In this document: one piece after another, positions 1-9,955 of the stretch
Layout: the number at the start of each line of letters is the position of its first letter
Numbering within the stretch: position 1 is the first letter of the stretch
Source of the DNA: Sulfurimonas sp.
GTDB lineage: Bacteria > Campylobacterota > Campylobacteria > Campylobacterales > Sulfurimonadaceae
Length of the DNA: 64,000 nt
NCBI RefSeq assembly: GCF_028714975.1
Contig: NZ_JAQTLH010000003.1
Span: 62,001-126,000, forward strand
Reading direction: 5' to 3'
Made by a program: the position numbers and the translations under genes
The notes under the pieces: generated by a model
The model's input: the letters and a program-made list of their open reading frames with translations, nothing else
Database searches by the model: none
What the model was told of the DNA's origin: nothing

Positions 1-119
1 TCTTTCGAGGCAGATATGCAAAACATATCATTTATACGCAAAATGAGCAAAGCCCATTTTTGCTACGCTAGCCGCTTTGGCACTAAAGCTTGCCTCTTTC
101 GAGGCAGATATGCAAAACA
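1..119. repeat. 25-bp direct repeat pair downstream of amt
   Basis: The same 25 bases (beginning TCTTTCGAGGC and ending GCAAAACA) occur at 1-25 and again at 95-119, a 94-bp period. The second copy begins within a small palindrome, GCCTC-TTTC-GAGGC (92-105). Between the copies lies another imperfect inverted repeat (GCAAAATG near 39 against a CATTTTTGC near 53). No ORF is evident. It looks like an intergenic repeat element cut by the window edge; its family is unknown. Confidence 0.5.
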
Positions 120-133
120 AATAATGTTTTGCA
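111..133 (-). terminator. Putative terminator hairpin after amt
   Basis: A perfect 9-bp inverted repeat, TGCAAAACA (111-119) and TGTTTTGCA (125-133), with a 5-nt loop, lies 10 nt downstream of the amt stop codon on the minus strand. The stem is AT-rich and the U-tract is weak, so termination is likely but not certain. It overlaps the second copy of the 25-bp repeat. Confidence 0.4.
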
Positions 134-142
134 ATTAGATTT

Positions 143-1396
143 TTACAGATTTATTGCTTTTTCGCCGTGAATTGTTTCGTCAAGACCTCTGTTTTCGCTC
201 TCATCGTCAACTCTGCCGCCGCCTGTTATTGCTGAAGCTATAAAATAAATAACCGCAGTTGCAATAGCGCTATAAACAGTTGTTAATCCGATTGCTTTTA
301 GTTGACTTGCCAACTGTGAAGCCATACTATAGTTCTCTATCATCGCATAAGGTGCAATAAATATTGCAGTTGCAATCGAACCCCAGATTCCTACCAAACC
401 ATGGATCCAAAACGCATCCAATGAATCATCCACTTTAAACATAGTTTTTAGTTTAGCCACGCCGATAAAACCTAAAGCTCCGCCGATTAAACCTATAATA
501 ATTGCACCCTCGACACCCGCAGTTCCCGATGCCGGAGTAATAGCGACCAAGCCTGCAACGGCTCCCGAAGCTCCGCCTATAATCGTCGCTTTTTTATAAA
601 CAAACCACTCTACCATAATCCAACCGATTACACCAAGGGATGCGGCAACATTTGTAACTAAAAATGTAGATGAAGCTATACCGTCCGCAGCCAGTGCTGA
701 ACCTGCATTAAACCCGAACCAACCGAACCATAAAAGCGCCGCACCGAGTGAAACCAATACCGGTGAGAACGGTTTAATTGCCGCTTTGCCGTAATCTCTT
801 CTGCGTCCAAGTATCATTGCAACTACAAAACCTGCTATACCTGCATTTAAGTGAACAACCGTTCCGCCTGCAAAGTCCATCTCTCCAAAGTTAAGCGATG
901 AACCGCCGCCCCAAGCCCAATGTGCTACAGGTGCATAAACCGCGACAATCCATAAAGCCGCAAAAACCATATATGTAGAAAATTTAACCCTCTCTATCAT
1001 AGAACCGCTTGCAATTGCAACCGCGATAGCAGCAAAAGTTCCCTGAAATGTTACAAACAGAAGTTCAGGAATAGTTCCCTTTAAAGTATCCGATGTAATT
1101 CCCGAAAGTAAAACCTTACCGCTTCCGATAATATCACCGTCCCCGAATGCTATAGAGTAGCCTACTAAAACCCATACCAAAGTACCGACCGCATAAGCGC
1201 CTAAACTCATACCTATAGTATTTAGCACATTCTTACTGCGAGTTAAACCTCCGTAAAACAGTGCTAGTCCCGCAGGTGTCATAAGCATAACAAAAGCGGT
1301 AGCAACAAGCATCCAAGCGGTATTGCCGCTACTTAGCAGATCTTCGGCAAACGCCAAAGACGGTAGAGCTAACAAACTAAGTAAAAACCTCTTCAT
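143..1396 (-). CDS. amt: Ammonium transporter (Amt family)
   Basis: Inner-membrane channel for ammonium uptake, 417 residues, normal for the family. It starts with a cleavable signal peptide (residues 1-17, ending AFA) followed by about eleven hydrophobic segments. The two pore histidines of Amt proteins are recognisable: H182 in GGTVVHLNAG and H332 in FWIHGLVG. The conserved GxLxRSKN-like loop is at about 50-57. No GlnK/GlnB gene is adjacent inside the window, but the downstream side is cut by the window edge. It is transcribed divergently from gyrA across about 200 bp. The Amt assignment is firm; the nitrogen-regulated expression usual for the family is inferred only. Confidence 0.95.
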   Translation of the reverse strand: MKRFLLSLLALPSLAFAEDLLSSGNTAWMLVATAFVMLMTPAGLALFYGGLTRSKNVLNTIGMSLGAYAVGTLVWVLVGYSIAFGDGDIIGSGKVLLSGITSDTLKGTIPELLFVTFQGTFAAIAVAIASGSMIERVKFSTYMVFAALWIVAVYAPVAHWAWGGGSSLNFGEMDFAGGTVVHLNAGIAGFVVAMILGRRRDYGKAAIKPFSPVLVSLGAALLWFGWFGFNAGSALAADGIASSTFLVTNVAASLGVIGWIMVEWFVYKKATIIGGASGAVAGLVAITPASGTAGVEGAIIIGLIGGALGFIGVAKLKTMFKVDDSLDAFWIHGLVGIWGSIATAIFIAPYAMIENYSMASQLASQLKAIGLTTVYSAIATAVIYFIASAITGGGRVDDESENRGLDETIHGEKAINL

Positions 1397-1595
1397 CTTT
1401 CATCCTTTTATAGCTAATCTACTCAAAATTATACATATAAAAACTTCACTATAAACAAAATATTGATTAATTTTTAATCAATATAATTTTTTGAGGTAAA
1501 CATCAGTAAAATTATCTTTTTTTTAGCCGTTTTCATAAAGCTTAAGGCGTTTTTGGATACTATCGAAAAATTTTATTTTCTAGTAGGTGTTATAT

Positions 1596-4079
1596 ATGGG
1601 CAATTTGCTAAACAACGATAATATACAAACTATAAATATTGAAGAATCTCTTCAAAACAGCTACCTTGATTACTCTATGAGCGTAATCGTAGGACGTGCT
1701 CTGCCTGATGTTCGCGACGGACTTAAACCAGTTCACAGAAGAATTCTTTATGCTATGGATAAATTAAGCCTCTCGGCAGGAGCAAAATTTAAAAAATCAG
1801 CCCGTATCGTCGGTGACGTTATCGGTCAATACCACCCACACGGCGATACAGCCGTTTACGATGCACTTGTTCGTATGGCTCAAGACTTCTCTATGAGAAT
1901 GCAGTTAGTTGACGGTCAAGGAAACTTTGGTTCAGTTGACGGCGATAGTGCTGCTGCTATGCGTTATACCGAAGCTAGAATGACGAAATATGCCGGAGAA
2001 CTTTTAAAAGATTTAGAAAAAAATACTGTTAATATGATAGACAACTACGACGGTACCACAAAAGAACCGGATGTTATGCCTACTCGCGTACCTAATCTTC
2101 TTATAAACGGCTCATCGGGTATTGCAGTCGGTATGGCAACAAATATTCCTCCGCATAATCCTACCGAGATTATGAACGGTTTAAAAGCACTTTTGGCAAA
2201 CCCGAATATAGAGCTTTTTGAACTTATGGAGCATATAAAAGCACCTGATTTCCCGACAGGCGGAACAATATTCGGTAAAAAAGGGATTATGGATGCATAT
2301 GCAACCGGTCGCGGCCGTATAAAAGTTCGTGCCAAAACTCATATAGAGAAAAAAGGCAATAAAGATGTCATCGTAATCGACGAATTGCCGTATCAAGTAA
2401 ACAAAGCTCGTCTGATTGAAAATATTGCAGACTTAGTAAAAGATAAAATGATAGACGGTATTTCAGAGATTCGCGATGAATCCGACCGTGACGGTATCCG
2501 TGTCGTTATTGAGCTAAAAAAAGATGCAATGAGCGAAATAGTTTTAAATAACCTTTTCAAGCAGACAAGTATGCAAACTACTTTTGGTATCATTATGCTA
2601 TCTATTTTAAACCAAGAACCGAGAGTTTTTGGGATAATTGACATATTAAAGCACTTTATAAATCACCGCAAAACTATTATTATTCGTCGTACTATTTTTG
2701 ATCTTGAAAAAGCAAAAGCTAGAGCGCATATCTTAGAAGGTCTAAAAAAAGCTCTTGATATTATTGATGAAATCATTAGAGTTATAAAATCTAGTAAAAA
2801 CATTGAAGAAGCAAGAGACAACCTAGTTTCAGAGTTTGATTTTAGCATGCTTCAAGCGCAAAGTATCGTAGATATGCGCCTTGGAAGGCTTACAGGGTTA
2901 GAGCGCGAGAAAATAGAAAATGAACTTCGTGAACTTCTTGAACTCATCACTTACCTAGAATCTATCCTAAAAAGCGAAGAGATACTTCACGGTATCATAG
3001 ATCAAGAATTTGATGAAATCCTCTCTATCTATACGGATAGCAGAAGAACAGAAATCGAAGATGATTATGACGATATTGATGTTGAAGATCTCATCCCTAA
3101 TGAGCCGATGGTTGTAACTATTACTCACAGAGGCTATATAAAAAGAGTTCCTCTCGTACAGTATGAAAAACAAAAAAGAGGCGGTAAAGGAAAAATTGCC
3201 GTCACAACCTATGAAGATGACTTTATAGAGAGATTCTTTACATGCAACACGCATGATACGCTACTTTTTGTAACTGACCGCGGACAGCTTCACTGGCTAA
3301 AAGTTTATAAAATTCCTGAAGGAAGCAGAATAGCTAAAGGTAAAGCGGTTGTAAACCTGCTTAATCTTGTAGCAGATGAGCAAATCCAATCAATCAACCC
3401 GACAACAGATTTTAGCGAAGAGAAATCTTTGGTATTCTTTACTAAAAAAGGTGTTGTAAAGAGAACAAATCTAAGTGAGTTTTCAAATATTAGAAGTAAC
3501 GGTGTTAAGGCTATTTTACTTGACGATGACGACTCTATCATAACGGCAAAAATTGCAGATCAGAGTATAAAATATCTTTTTATAATGACTAAAATGTCTC
3601 AATGTATAAAATTTGATATGGAAAAAACTCGTGATCAAGGTAGAAATACAAGAGGTGTCAGAGGTATCAAGTTTAAACATGCAGATGATGTGGTTGTAGA
3701 TGCAGACATTATTGCTAATGATGATCAAGAGATTTTAGTGGTAAGCGAAAAGGGTATCGGAAAACGAACCGATGCAGGCGAGTATCGCTTAACAAATCGC
3801 GGCGGTTCCGGCGTTATTGCTATGAAGATGACCGCTAAAACCGGAAAATTTGTTGTCGGATGTTTGATGGTTGATGAAAGCATGGATATGATGGCACTTA
3901 CAAAAGCCGGCAAAATGATAAGAGTAGATATGCAAACAATCTCAAAGTCAAGCAGAAACACAAGCGGTGTTTACATAGTAAAAGGGGATGATGTAGCAAG
4001 TGTTTCTCGTTGTCCGAAACAGCCAATCGAAGATGAAGAAGATGATGATTCTCTTTTTGAATCAAATGAGTTGGAATAA
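1596..4079 (+). CDS. gyrA: DNA gyrase subunit A
   Basis: ATP-dependent type II topoisomerase subunit that cleaves and rejoins DNA and, with GyrB, introduces negative supercoils. The breakage-reunion domain fills about the first 500 residues, with the catalytic tyrosine at Y124 ([10 protein letters not shown]). The quinolone-resistance region reads [10 protein letters not shown], with threonine at the E. coli Ser83 position (T85) as is normal in campylobacters. The C-terminal beta-pinwheel carries the GyrA box as QKRGGKG and ends in an acidic tail. I chose ATG 1596 because TAGGTG sits 6-7 nt upstream; an in-frame GTG at 1587 would lie inside that ribosome site. It heads the conserved gyrA-flgPQR-asd neighbourhood. 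Confidence 0.97.
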   Translation: MGNLLNNDNIQTINIEESLQNSYLDYSMSVIVGRALPDVRDGLKPVHRRILYAMDKLSLSAGAKFKKSARIVGDVIGQYHPHGDTAVYDALVRMAQDFSMRMQLVDGQGNFGSVDGDSAAAMRYTEARMTKYAGELLKDLEKNTVNMIDNYDGTTKEPDVMPTRVPNLLINGSSGIAVGMATNIPPHNPTEIMNGLKALLANPNIELFELMEHIKAPDFPTGGTIFGKKGIMDAYATGRGRIKVRAKTHIEKKGNKDVIVIDELPYQVNKARLIENIADLVKDKMIDGISEIRDESDRDGIRVVIELKKDAMSEIVLNNLFKQTSMQTTFGIIMLSILNQEPRVFGIIDILKHFINHRKTIIIRRTIFDLEKAKARAHILEGLKKALDIIDEIIRVIKSSKNIEEARDNLVSEFDFSMLQAQSIVDMRLGRLTGLEREKIENELRELLELITYLESILKSEEILHGIIDQEFDEILSIYTDSRRTEIEDDYDDIDVEDLIPNEPMVVTITHRGYIKRVPLVQYEKQKRGGKGKIAVTTYEDDFIERFFTCNTHDTLLFVTDRGQLHWLKVYKIPEGSRIAKGKAVVNLLNLVADEQIQSINPTTDFSEEKSLVFFTKKGVVKRTNLSEFSNIRSNGVKAILLDDDDSIITAKIADQSIKYLFIMTKMSQCIKFDMEKTRDQGRNTRGVRGIKFKHADDVVVDADIIANDDQEILVVSEKGIGKRTDAGEYRLTNRGGSGVIAMKMTAKTGKFVVGCLMVDESMDMMALTKAGKMIRVDMQTISKSSRNTSGVYIVKGDDVASVSRCPKQPIEDEEDDDSLFESNELE

Positions 4080-4123
4080 TAGTTGCTTAAACTAGTTAAT
4101 AAAATCATGTCAAGGGACAAACA

Positions 4124-4645
4124 ATGAGATATTCCGCACTGCTTGCACTGCTTTTAAGTGTTTCATCACTTTTTGCATCTGAGCGAGATGCTACTACTGT
4201 AGAACAAACAAATGTTGAGCTTAAAAAAGTAAGAGCTGAAGCGGCTCAAATAAGAGAAGAACTTGCTCAGGCAAAAGCCCAAAAAGAGGAAGCATTCGCT
4301 TCAATAAAAGCTGAAGAAGAACTTTTAAAAAAGAATAGTTCTATGCATATTTCAGTTGTTGGACAAGGCGTTGCACCTATGAACACCTCTTCTCCCGCTC
4401 AAGCTTATGCTCTTGCAAAAAGAGCGGCAATCGCAGATGCATACAGATCAATAGCAGAGAAAGTTAAAGGTGTTCGTATCGATGGACAAGACACAATCAA
4501 AAATATGATGATTCAAAAATCAACAGTACGAACTTATGTTCAGGCTATGGTAAAAAATGCAAATATTGTTGAAACAACTTTTAAAGAGGGATTATGCGAA
4601 GTAGAGATGGAAATAATGATTTCTCACTCAGACTTTGCTCAATAA
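4124..4645 (+). CDS. flgP: FlgP-like LPP20-family flagellar motility protein
   Basis: 173 residues: a signal peptide (1-18, ending LFA), a charged heptad-rich coiled coil (about 24-68), then an LPP20-like domain (about 72-173) containing the SPAQAYALAKRAAIADAYR segment. In C. jejuni the gene directly after gyrA is flgP, an outer-membrane lipoprotein of the flagellar basal disk needed for motility, followed by flgQ, flgR and asd. The same order here supports the name. The odd point is that there is no cysteine after the signal sequence, so this copy cannot be lipidated in the usual way, and the coiled coil sits where the lipid anchor would be. Identity rests on synteny plus domain; no alignment was run. 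Confidence 0.7.
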   Translation: MRYSALLALLLSVSSLFASERDATTVEQTNVELKKVRAEAAQIREELAQAKAQKEEAFASIKAEEELLKKNSSMHISVVGQGVAPMNTSSPAQAYALAKRAAIADAYRSIAEKVKGVRIDGQDTIKNMMIQKSTVRTYVQAMVKNANIVETTFKEGLCEVEMEIMISHSDFAQ

Positions 4646-5004
4646 TAATATTTAACTCACTTGCACTTCATGCAAGCGAGTATCTTATCTCCTACAAATA
4701 TATAATTGAAGATATTATGCTTTACAATGAAACACTGCTTATTTCAGAGGCTATGACAAAATGCCGTGGCAAGCCGTATGATGAGTTGGTTTTTAGCAAG
4801 AGTGACAGCAAAGATTTAAAAAAAATTATCTCTGAAAATTCCGAGGAATTTATCGACTTCATACACAAGCTTGGACTTCATCTAGAACATAAAGAGACAA
4901 CAATAAATTTAAAAAACTCTTCAACAACTACGCTAGTGCTTAAAACAACTTGCTTCAAAGTCGATTTTAATGATAATTTTGTTAAAATTGCACCTTTAAA
5001 ATAA
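4594..5004 (+). CDS. flgQ: FlgQ-like protein
   Basis: 136 residues, overlapping the 3' end of the FlgP-like gene by 52 bp in another frame. The N-terminus has a hydrophobic stretch (about 14-26, LCSIIIFNSLALHA) resembling a signal sequence, preceded by an unusually polar segment. The rest is soluble with two cysteines. I recognise no domain. In C. jejuni the gene between flgP and flgR is flgQ, which is needed for FlgP stability and motility, so position is the main argument. The only ATG near the signal sequence is at 4594. The overlap suggests translational coupling with flgP. Confidence 0.5.
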   Translation: MRSRDGNNDFSLRLCSIIIFNSLALHASEYLISYKYIIEDIMLYNETLLISEAMTKCRGKPYDELVFSKSDSKDLKKIISENSEEFIDFIHKLGLHLEHKETTINLKNSSTTTLVLKTTCFKVDFNDNFVKIAPLK

Positions 5005-5036
5005 GAGTGTCAGATACCCAAACTCTAAGGTTCTTC

Positions 5037-6329
5037 GTGAAAATTGCAATAGTTGAAGATGATATCAATATGAGAAAATCTCTTGAAATCGCAATGAGCG
5101 ACTATAAAGAGTTTGAAGTAAAAACATTCAAAAATGCAAAAGATGCACTTAAGAGCATTGATGATAGTTTTGATTTGATTATTACTGATATAAATATGCC
5201 TGGTATGGATGGTATAGAGTTTGTAAAAACGCTAAATGGCAAATTTGAAGTTATCATAATGACCGGAAATGCAACTCTGCAAAGAGCTATTGAGTCTATT
5301 CATCTGGGCGTAAAAGACTTTTTACTAAAACCTTTTGATGTAGATACGCTTATAGCTGCTATCAAAAGAGAAGATAAAATACAAAAAGTAAAAAAAACTA
5401 TTACGCAAAGTAGTGATAAAAACGGTTTGAGCAGTTTTTTAGGCACATCAAAAGCGTTGGAAGCAGCTCTTAATATTGCTAACAAAGCTGCTAAAACAGA
5501 TGCCGGCATTTTGCTCTTAGGTGAGAGCGGCGTCGGTAAAGAGATTTTCGCCGCTTATATACACGAAAACTCATCTAGAGCAAAAAAGCCTTTTGTTGCG
5601 ATAAATATGGCGGCAATTCCGGACAATCTCATAGAGAGTGAGCTGTTTGGATTTGAAAAAGGTGCTTTTACCGATGCCGGTGAAGCTAAAATCGGACAAT
5701 TTGAACTAGCAAACGGCGGAACGCTTTTTTTAGATGAGATAGGTGAGATGCCTTATGGCGTTCAAGCTAAGCTCCTTCGAGCTATTCAAGAAAAAGAAGT
5801 ACGAAGGCTCGGCTCGACAAAGGGCATAAAGATTGATATAAGAGTTATTTCTGCAACAAATGCAAATTTAATTGATAAGATAAAAAACGGTACCTTTAGA
5901 GAGGATTTGTACTATCGTTTAAATACGATACCTCTAAACATTCCGCCTCTTAGAGAAAGAAAAGATGAAATTTTACAGATTGCACAAAAAGTTTTAGAGC
6001 AAAATTGTAAAAAATACGGTTTTACTTTAAAAAATTTTTCAAATGAGGCGCAAAAACAACTTTTGTCTTATAACTGGCCGGGAAACATAAGAGAGCTCAT
6101 CTCTGTTGTTGAGAGAGCTGTAATATTAAGTGACAGTGATGAAATAACGCCTCAAGAGCTATTTTTAGAACATCGAGGATTGACTAAAGAAAAAGATATT
6201 GCAACTATGGAAAGAGAACTTATACAAAAAGTCCTAAATTCCGAGAGCGGTGATGTTGACAAAGCATCGGAAGTGCTAGGTATGAGCAAATCAAACTTAG
6301 TTAAAAAAATAAAAATTTATGAACTGTAA
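5037..6329 (+). CDS. flgR: FlgR-type sigma-54-dependent response regulator
   Basis: NtrC-family activator, 430 residues from GTG 5037, which has AAGG 6 nt upstream (5027-5030); a GTG at 5007 would add 10 non-homologous residues. Receiver domain at 1-115 with phospho-acceptor D51 (IITDINMPG), AAA+ domain at about 140-365 with Walker A GESGVGKE and Walker B LFLDEIGE, and a Fis-type helix-turn-helix at the C-terminus (DKASEVLGMSKSNLVKKI). The sigma-54 contact loop reads GAFTDA instead of GAFTGA, a variant also seen in other family members. FlgR drives middle/late flagellar genes in campylobacters, and synteny with flgPQ supports this role. The HTH is present, unlike in H. pylori FlgR. No cognate kinase gene is in the window. 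Confidence 0.85.
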   Translation: MKIAIVEDDINMRKSLEIAMSDYKEFEVKTFKNAKDALKSIDDSFDLIITDINMPGMDGIEFVKTLNGKFEVIIMTGNATLQRAIESIHLGVKDFLLKPFDVDTLIAAIKREDKIQKVKKTITQSSDKNGLSSFLGTSKALEAALNIANKAAKTDAGILLLGESGVGKEIFAAYIHENSSRAKKPFVAINMAAIPDNLIESELFGFEKGAFTDAGEAKIGQFELANGGTLFLDEIGEMPYGVQAKLLRAIQEKEVRRLGSTKGIKIDIRVISATNANLIDKIKNGTFREDLYYRLNTIPLNIPPLRERKDEILQIAQKVLEQNCKKYGFTLKNFSNEAQKQLLSYNWPGNIRELISVVERAVILSDSDEITPQELFLEHRGLTKEKDIATMERELIQKVLNSESGDVDKASEVLGMSKSNLVKKIKIYEL

Positions 6330-6339
6330 GGAGTAGGAA

Positions 6340-7374
6340 ATGTCAAAGAAATATAATGTAGCGGTAGTTGGAGCAAACGGAGCGGTTGGAGAAGAGATAT
6401 TGGCAATTTTGCATGAAGTTAACTTTCCTATCAATAAACTAGTTCCTTTGGCTAGTTCTAGAAGTGCAGGAAACACGGTAGAATTTGGCGGCAAAGATAT
6501 AGTTATAAAAGAACTGACTGACACTGTTTTTGAAGAAGAGGATGTTGAGATTGCACTCTTTTCGGCAGGCGGAAGCGTGAGTGCCCAGTTTGCACCCTCA
6601 GCTGTTAGAGCCGGTGCCGTTGTAATTGATAACACATCGCACTTTAGAATGGATGAGAACATTCCTCTTGTTGTTCCTGAAGTAAACCCTGAAGATATTG
6701 CAAAATGGAAAAAGTCGGGAATTATCGCAAATCCAAACTGTTCTACTATTCAAATGGTTCAAGCACTTAAACCGCTAGATGAAGTTTATGGTCTAGTTAG
6801 AGTCGATGTAAGCACATATCAAGCAACATCAGGGGCCGGAAAAAGAGCTATGGAAGAGTTAGTTAATCAAATGAAAGATTTTTTCAGCTTTAAATTAAGC
6901 GAGAGTGCACATAAGGCATTTAAGCACCAAATTGCTCTAAATGTAATCCCTCAAATAGATACTTTTTTAGAAAATGGATATACTAAAGAAGAGATGAAAA
7001 TGGTAAATGAGACTACAAAAATTATGCACAAACAAATTCCTCTAAGTGCAACTTGTGTTCGCGTACCGACTCTTCGCGGTCATGCAGAAGCTCTTACTCT
7101 TACATTTGCAAATGAAGTTTGTGCAGATGAAGCTAGAGAGATTTTAAGAAAAGCTCCAAACCTTGTTATTTTAGATACTCCTATGGAATCTATCTATCCG
7201 ATGCCTTCGGTTTGTTTAGAAAAGAATGAAACTTTTGTAGGGCGAATCAGAAATGACAACTTCTCTAAAAATATGCTTCATCTCTTTATCGTTGCCGATA
7301 ATCTAAGAGTAGGTGCCGCTACAAATGCCGTTCGCATAGCTCAAAAATGGGTAGAAATGAAGGAAGAAAAGTGA
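6340..7374 (+). CDS. asd: Aspartate-semialdehyde dehydrogenase
   Basis: NADPH-dependent enzyme that converts aspartyl phosphate to aspartate semialdehyde, the branch to lysine/diaminopimelate, threonine and methionine. 344 residues, a typical length. It has the N-terminal dinucleotide-binding motif GANGAVG (11-17) and the active-site cysteine C134 in IIANPNCSTIQM, with the basic VPTLRGHAEAL segment later. GGAGTAGG just upstream of ATG 6340 is a good ribosome site. It lies 10 nt behind flgR and overlaps the next gene by 4 bp, so it is probably in the same transcription unit. Confidence 0.96.
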   Translation: MSKKYNVAVVGANGAVGEEILAILHEVNFPINKLVPLASSRSAGNTVEFGGKDIVIKELTDTVFEEEDVEIALFSAGGSVSAQFAPSAVRAGAVVIDNTSHFRMDENIPLVVPEVNPEDIAKWKKSGIIANPNCSTIQMVQALKPLDEVYGLVRVDVSTYQATSGAGKRAMEELVNQMKDFFSFKLSESAHKAFKHQIALNVIPQIDTFLENGYTKEEMKMVNETTKIMHKQIPLSATCVRVPTLRGHAEALTLTFANEVCADEAREILRKAPNLVILDTPMESIYPMPSVCLEKNETFVGRIRNDNFSKNMLHLFIVADNLRVGAATNAVRIAQKWVEMKEEK

Positions 7375-7895
7375 ATTTGTTAGAAGAAGTTTTTGAAAAC
7401 GGTCTATGGAGTTCAAGATTTGTAATAATTCTCGCCGTAATTTTTGGTCTCATCGGTGCTATCTTACTCTTTGTCGTTGCCAGTTTTGATGTATATGAGA
7501 CTGCAGTCTATGTAATAAACACATATCTTACACATGTTCATCCTGAAAATTTCCACGAAGAGGTTATCGGCGGGATTATAGGTGCAGTTGATTTGTACCT
7601 AATCGGTGTCGTAATGGTAATCTTCTCTTTCGGTTTGTATGAACTTTTTATCTCTGAAATCGACCCTGCAAAAGATGAAGAGGGAAAAGAGAATCAACTC
7701 CTTGCAGTACACTCGCTAGATCAGCTAAAAGATAAAATATCTAAAGTAATCGTGATGGTCTTGGTTGTCGGATTTTTTCAAAAAGTCGGACACACGGCAT
7801 ATAACAGTGCTCTAGATTTACTATATCTTGCTCTTTCTATTGCAGCGATTGCGGTTGGTCTTTTCTTTTTAAGCAAAGTCGGAAAAGCACACTAA
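7371..7895 (+). CDS. YqhA-family membrane protein (UPF0114)
   Basis: 174-residue integral membrane protein with about four hydrophobic segments (residues about 13-36, 62-86, 118-140 and 146-167), matching the small YqhA/UPF0114 family of unknown function. The start is taken as GTG 7371, which forms a GTGA overlap with the asd stop and has AAGGA upstream (7360-7364). An ATG at 7347 in the same frame lies deep inside asd and would add a polar extension. Translational coupling with asd is likely. The family label is from length, topology and N-terminal sequence; no biochemical role can be read from it. Confidence 0.8.
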   Translation: MNLLEEVFENGLWSSRFVIILAVIFGLIGAILLFVVASFDVYETAVYVINTYLTHVHPENFHEEVIGGIIGAVDLYLIGVVMVIFSFGLYELFISEIDPAKDEEGKENQLLAVHSLDQLKDKISKVIVMVLVVGFFQKVGHTAYNSALDLLYLALSIAAIAVGLFFLSKVGKAH

Positions 7896-7932
7896 TTTAG
7901 AATTAAAAAAATAAACTATTTTAAGGATTAAA

Positions 7933-8964
7933 ATGAGTAAAATATTTGTAGATGCATGTTTTGGCAAAGAGACTCCCTATACCCCTGTTTGGATGATGCG
8001 TCAAGCAGGTCGCTATCTTCCTGAGTATATGGAAGTAAGAAAACAAGCCGGAAACTTTTTAAACCTATGCCACAATCCAAAACTTGCCGCAGAGGTTACA
8101 CTTCAGCCTGTCGATATTGTCGGTGTAGACGCAGCAATTCTATTTAGCGATATCTTAGTTGTTCCAAATGAGATGGGCATGAAGCTTGATTTTCTCGTTG
8201 GAGAGGGACCTGTTTTTGAAAAGCCCATCAAAACAGAGGCTGATATTGATGCTCTTTTGGGTGGCGATGAGGCAGCGTCGAAACTTACTTATGTTTATGA
8301 GACCATAAAAATTATCAAAGAGCAACTAGCAGATGATAAAGCTCTAATCGGTTTTACGGGTGCACCGTGGACGCTTGCAACATATATGATAGAGGGAGAG
8401 GGTACAAAAACATACAATATCTGTAAAAAGATGATGTACTCAAATCCTGAACTTTTGCATAAAATACTCGCAAAAGTAACGGAAGTTGTAAAGCTGTACA
8501 TGGAAAAACAGATAGAAGCGGGAATCGATGTCGTTCAGATATTTGACTCATGGGCTGCTGCAATTGAACCTGCAAAATATGATGAATTTTCTTGGAAATA
8601 CATGGTAGAAATTGCCGATTATCTTAAAGCAAAATACCCGCACATCCCGATTATAATGTTCCCAAAAGGCATACCTGCATTTTTAGACAAAGTGTATGGA
8701 AACTTTGATGTATTCGGCGTAGATTGGTCGACTCCTATGGCTCTTGCAAAAGAGAAGCTTGGTGATGAGTATGTACTTCAAGGAAATATGGAGCCGTGCA
8801 GACTATACTCTAAAGAGTCAACGACGCAGTGCGTAGAAGCACTTCAAAATATCATGGGCGGCAAAAGACATATATTCAACTTAGGGCATGGAATTTTACC
8901 TGATGTACCGGTAGAAAACGCGAAACATTTTATTAGCGAATGCCACAGAGTTAGCAAAAAATAA
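7933..8964 (+). CDS. hemE: Uroporphyrinogen decarboxylase
   Basis: Cytoplasmic haem-pathway enzyme that decarboxylates the four acetate side chains of uroporphyrinogen III to give coproporphyrinogen III. 343 residues, normal length. The N-terminal signature [15 protein letters not shown] (residues about 18-32) and the [15 protein letters not shown] segment are clear, as is the C-terminal [15 protein letters not shown] motif. AAGGA lies 7-8 nt upstream of ATG 7933. The following radical SAM gene starts on the base after its stop, so the two are probably co-transcribed. Confidence 0.97.
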   Translation: MSKIFVDACFGKETPYTPVWMMRQAGRYLPEYMEVRKQAGNFLNLCHNPKLAAEVTLQPVDIVGVDAAILFSDILVVPNEMGMKLDFLVGEGPVFEKPIKTEADIDALLGGDEAASKLTYVYETIKIIKEQLADDKALIGFTGAPWTLATYMIEGEGTKTYNICKKMMYSNPELLHKILAKVTEVVKLYMEKQIEAGIDVVQIFDSWAAAIEPAKYDEFSWKYMVEIADYLKAKYPHIPIIMFPKGIPAFLDKVYGNFDVFGVDWSTPMALAKEKLGDEYVLQGNMEPCRLYSKESTTQCVEALQNIMGGKRHIFNLGHGILPDVPVENAKHFISECHRVSKK

Positions 8965-9897
8965 GTGAAGACGATTTTTGGACCTATAAACTCAAGAAGA
9001 TTCGGTTCTTCTTTGGGTATAGACCTCTCCCCTGCCCTAAAACAGTGTAATTTTGACTGCCTATACTGTGAACTAGCCCCTAGTGCGACGACGGATGAGC
9101 AAAAAAATATAGTAGAAGTATCTACGATTATCAGTGAACTAAAAGAGCATTTAAACAACCATATAGATGTTATAACCATAACCGCAAACGGCGAGCCAAC
9201 CCTCTATCCATACTTAGACGAACTAATCGATGAATTAAACAAAATCAAAAACGGTACCCAAACTCTTATACTGACAAACAGCTCAACATTAGTTGATGAA
9301 AAAGTTTTTAACTCACTCTTAAAACTCGACCAAGTTAAACTATCTCTTGACGCGGTAAGCGAGAGCGTTTTTAAGAGAATTGATAGACCGCACACAAATA
9401 TAGATATTGAAAAAATAGTTCAAAAAGTAATTGAATTTAGCAATGTTTATAAAGGCAAGCTCTTCATTGAAATACTTTTTGTTCATGGGCTCAACGATAC
9501 GAAAGAGGAGATTGAAAAACTAAATAGCGTTCTTTTAAAACTGCATGTTGAAAGAGTGGATTTAGGCACTATTGACAGACCCCCTGCTTATCCCGTAAGT
9601 GGTCTTAGCTACAAAGAACTTCATGATGCTTCACTTCTCTTTGAGAGCTCCCTGCCTATTCATATAGCTTCAAGAGTTCATGCAGAGCCAAATAATACTG
9701 GCTATACCGATGAAGAGATATTAAATACGCTGGACAAGAGACCATTAACTGCCGAAGATATCAACCTGCTATTTGATGAAGAGAGCAAAAAACGACTTGA
9801 AATACTTATAAAAGAGTCTAAAATTACCAAAAAAAGAGTAGGAAATTTGGAATTTTTTATTTTACATGAAAATGAGAAGCGAAAACGGATAAAATAG
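8965..9897 (+). CDS. Radical SAM protein, COG0731-like
   Basis: 310-residue radical SAM enzyme starting at GTG 8965, immediately after hemE. The cluster-binding cysteines are C28, C32 and C35 in CNFDCLYC, followed by the SAM-binding ITANGEPTLYP segment (about 72-82). The N-terminal GPINSRRFGSSLGIDLSP stretch is typical of the group annotated as wyosine-base-synthesis-like radical SAM proteins. The C-terminal 60 residues look like a small winged-helix or basic domain (KITKKRVGNLEFFILH). Substrate unknown; the tRNA-modification label used for relatives is not proven in bacteria. Coupling with hemE could hint at haem or tetrapyrrole metabolism, but that is only position. Confidence 0.75.
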   Translation: MKTIFGPINSRRFGSSLGIDLSPALKQCNFDCLYCELAPSATTDEQKNIVEVSTIISELKEHLNNHIDVITITANGEPTLYPYLDELIDELNKIKNGTQTLILTNSSTLVDEKVFNSLLKLDQVKLSLDAVSESVFKRIDRPHTNIDIEKIVQKVIEFSNVYKGKLFIEILFVHGLNDTKEEIEKLNSVLLKLHVERVDLGTIDRPPAYPVSGLSYKELHDASLLFESSLPIHIASRVHAEPNNTGYTDEEILNTLDKRPLTAEDINLLFDEESKKRLEILIKESKITKKRVGNLEFFILHENEKRKRIK

Positions 9898-9907
9898 CGT
9901 AAAATGC

Positions 9908-9936
9908 TTGACTTTTAAAACATCATAAAGTATAAT
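9908..9936 (+). promoter_or_regulatory. Consensus sigma-70 promoter of tRNA-Asn
   Basis: TTGACT (9908-9913) and TATAAT (9931-9936) with an ideal 17-bp spacer. Transcription would start near 9943, about 13 nt before the mature tRNA 5' end. Confidence 0.8.
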
Positions 9937-9955
9937 TCCACCCTCTTAAAAATAT

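Noticed and set aside
2045-3961. Several minus-strand frames of 60-96 codons inside gyrA
   Set aside because: Antisense shadows of a strongly conserved gene without ribosome sites or recognisable domains.
5635-5670. GAFTDA instead of GAFTGA in FlgR as a sign of inactivity
   Set aside because: Asp at this place occurs naturally in other sigma-54 activators and all Walker motifs are intact, so inactivity cannot be inferred.
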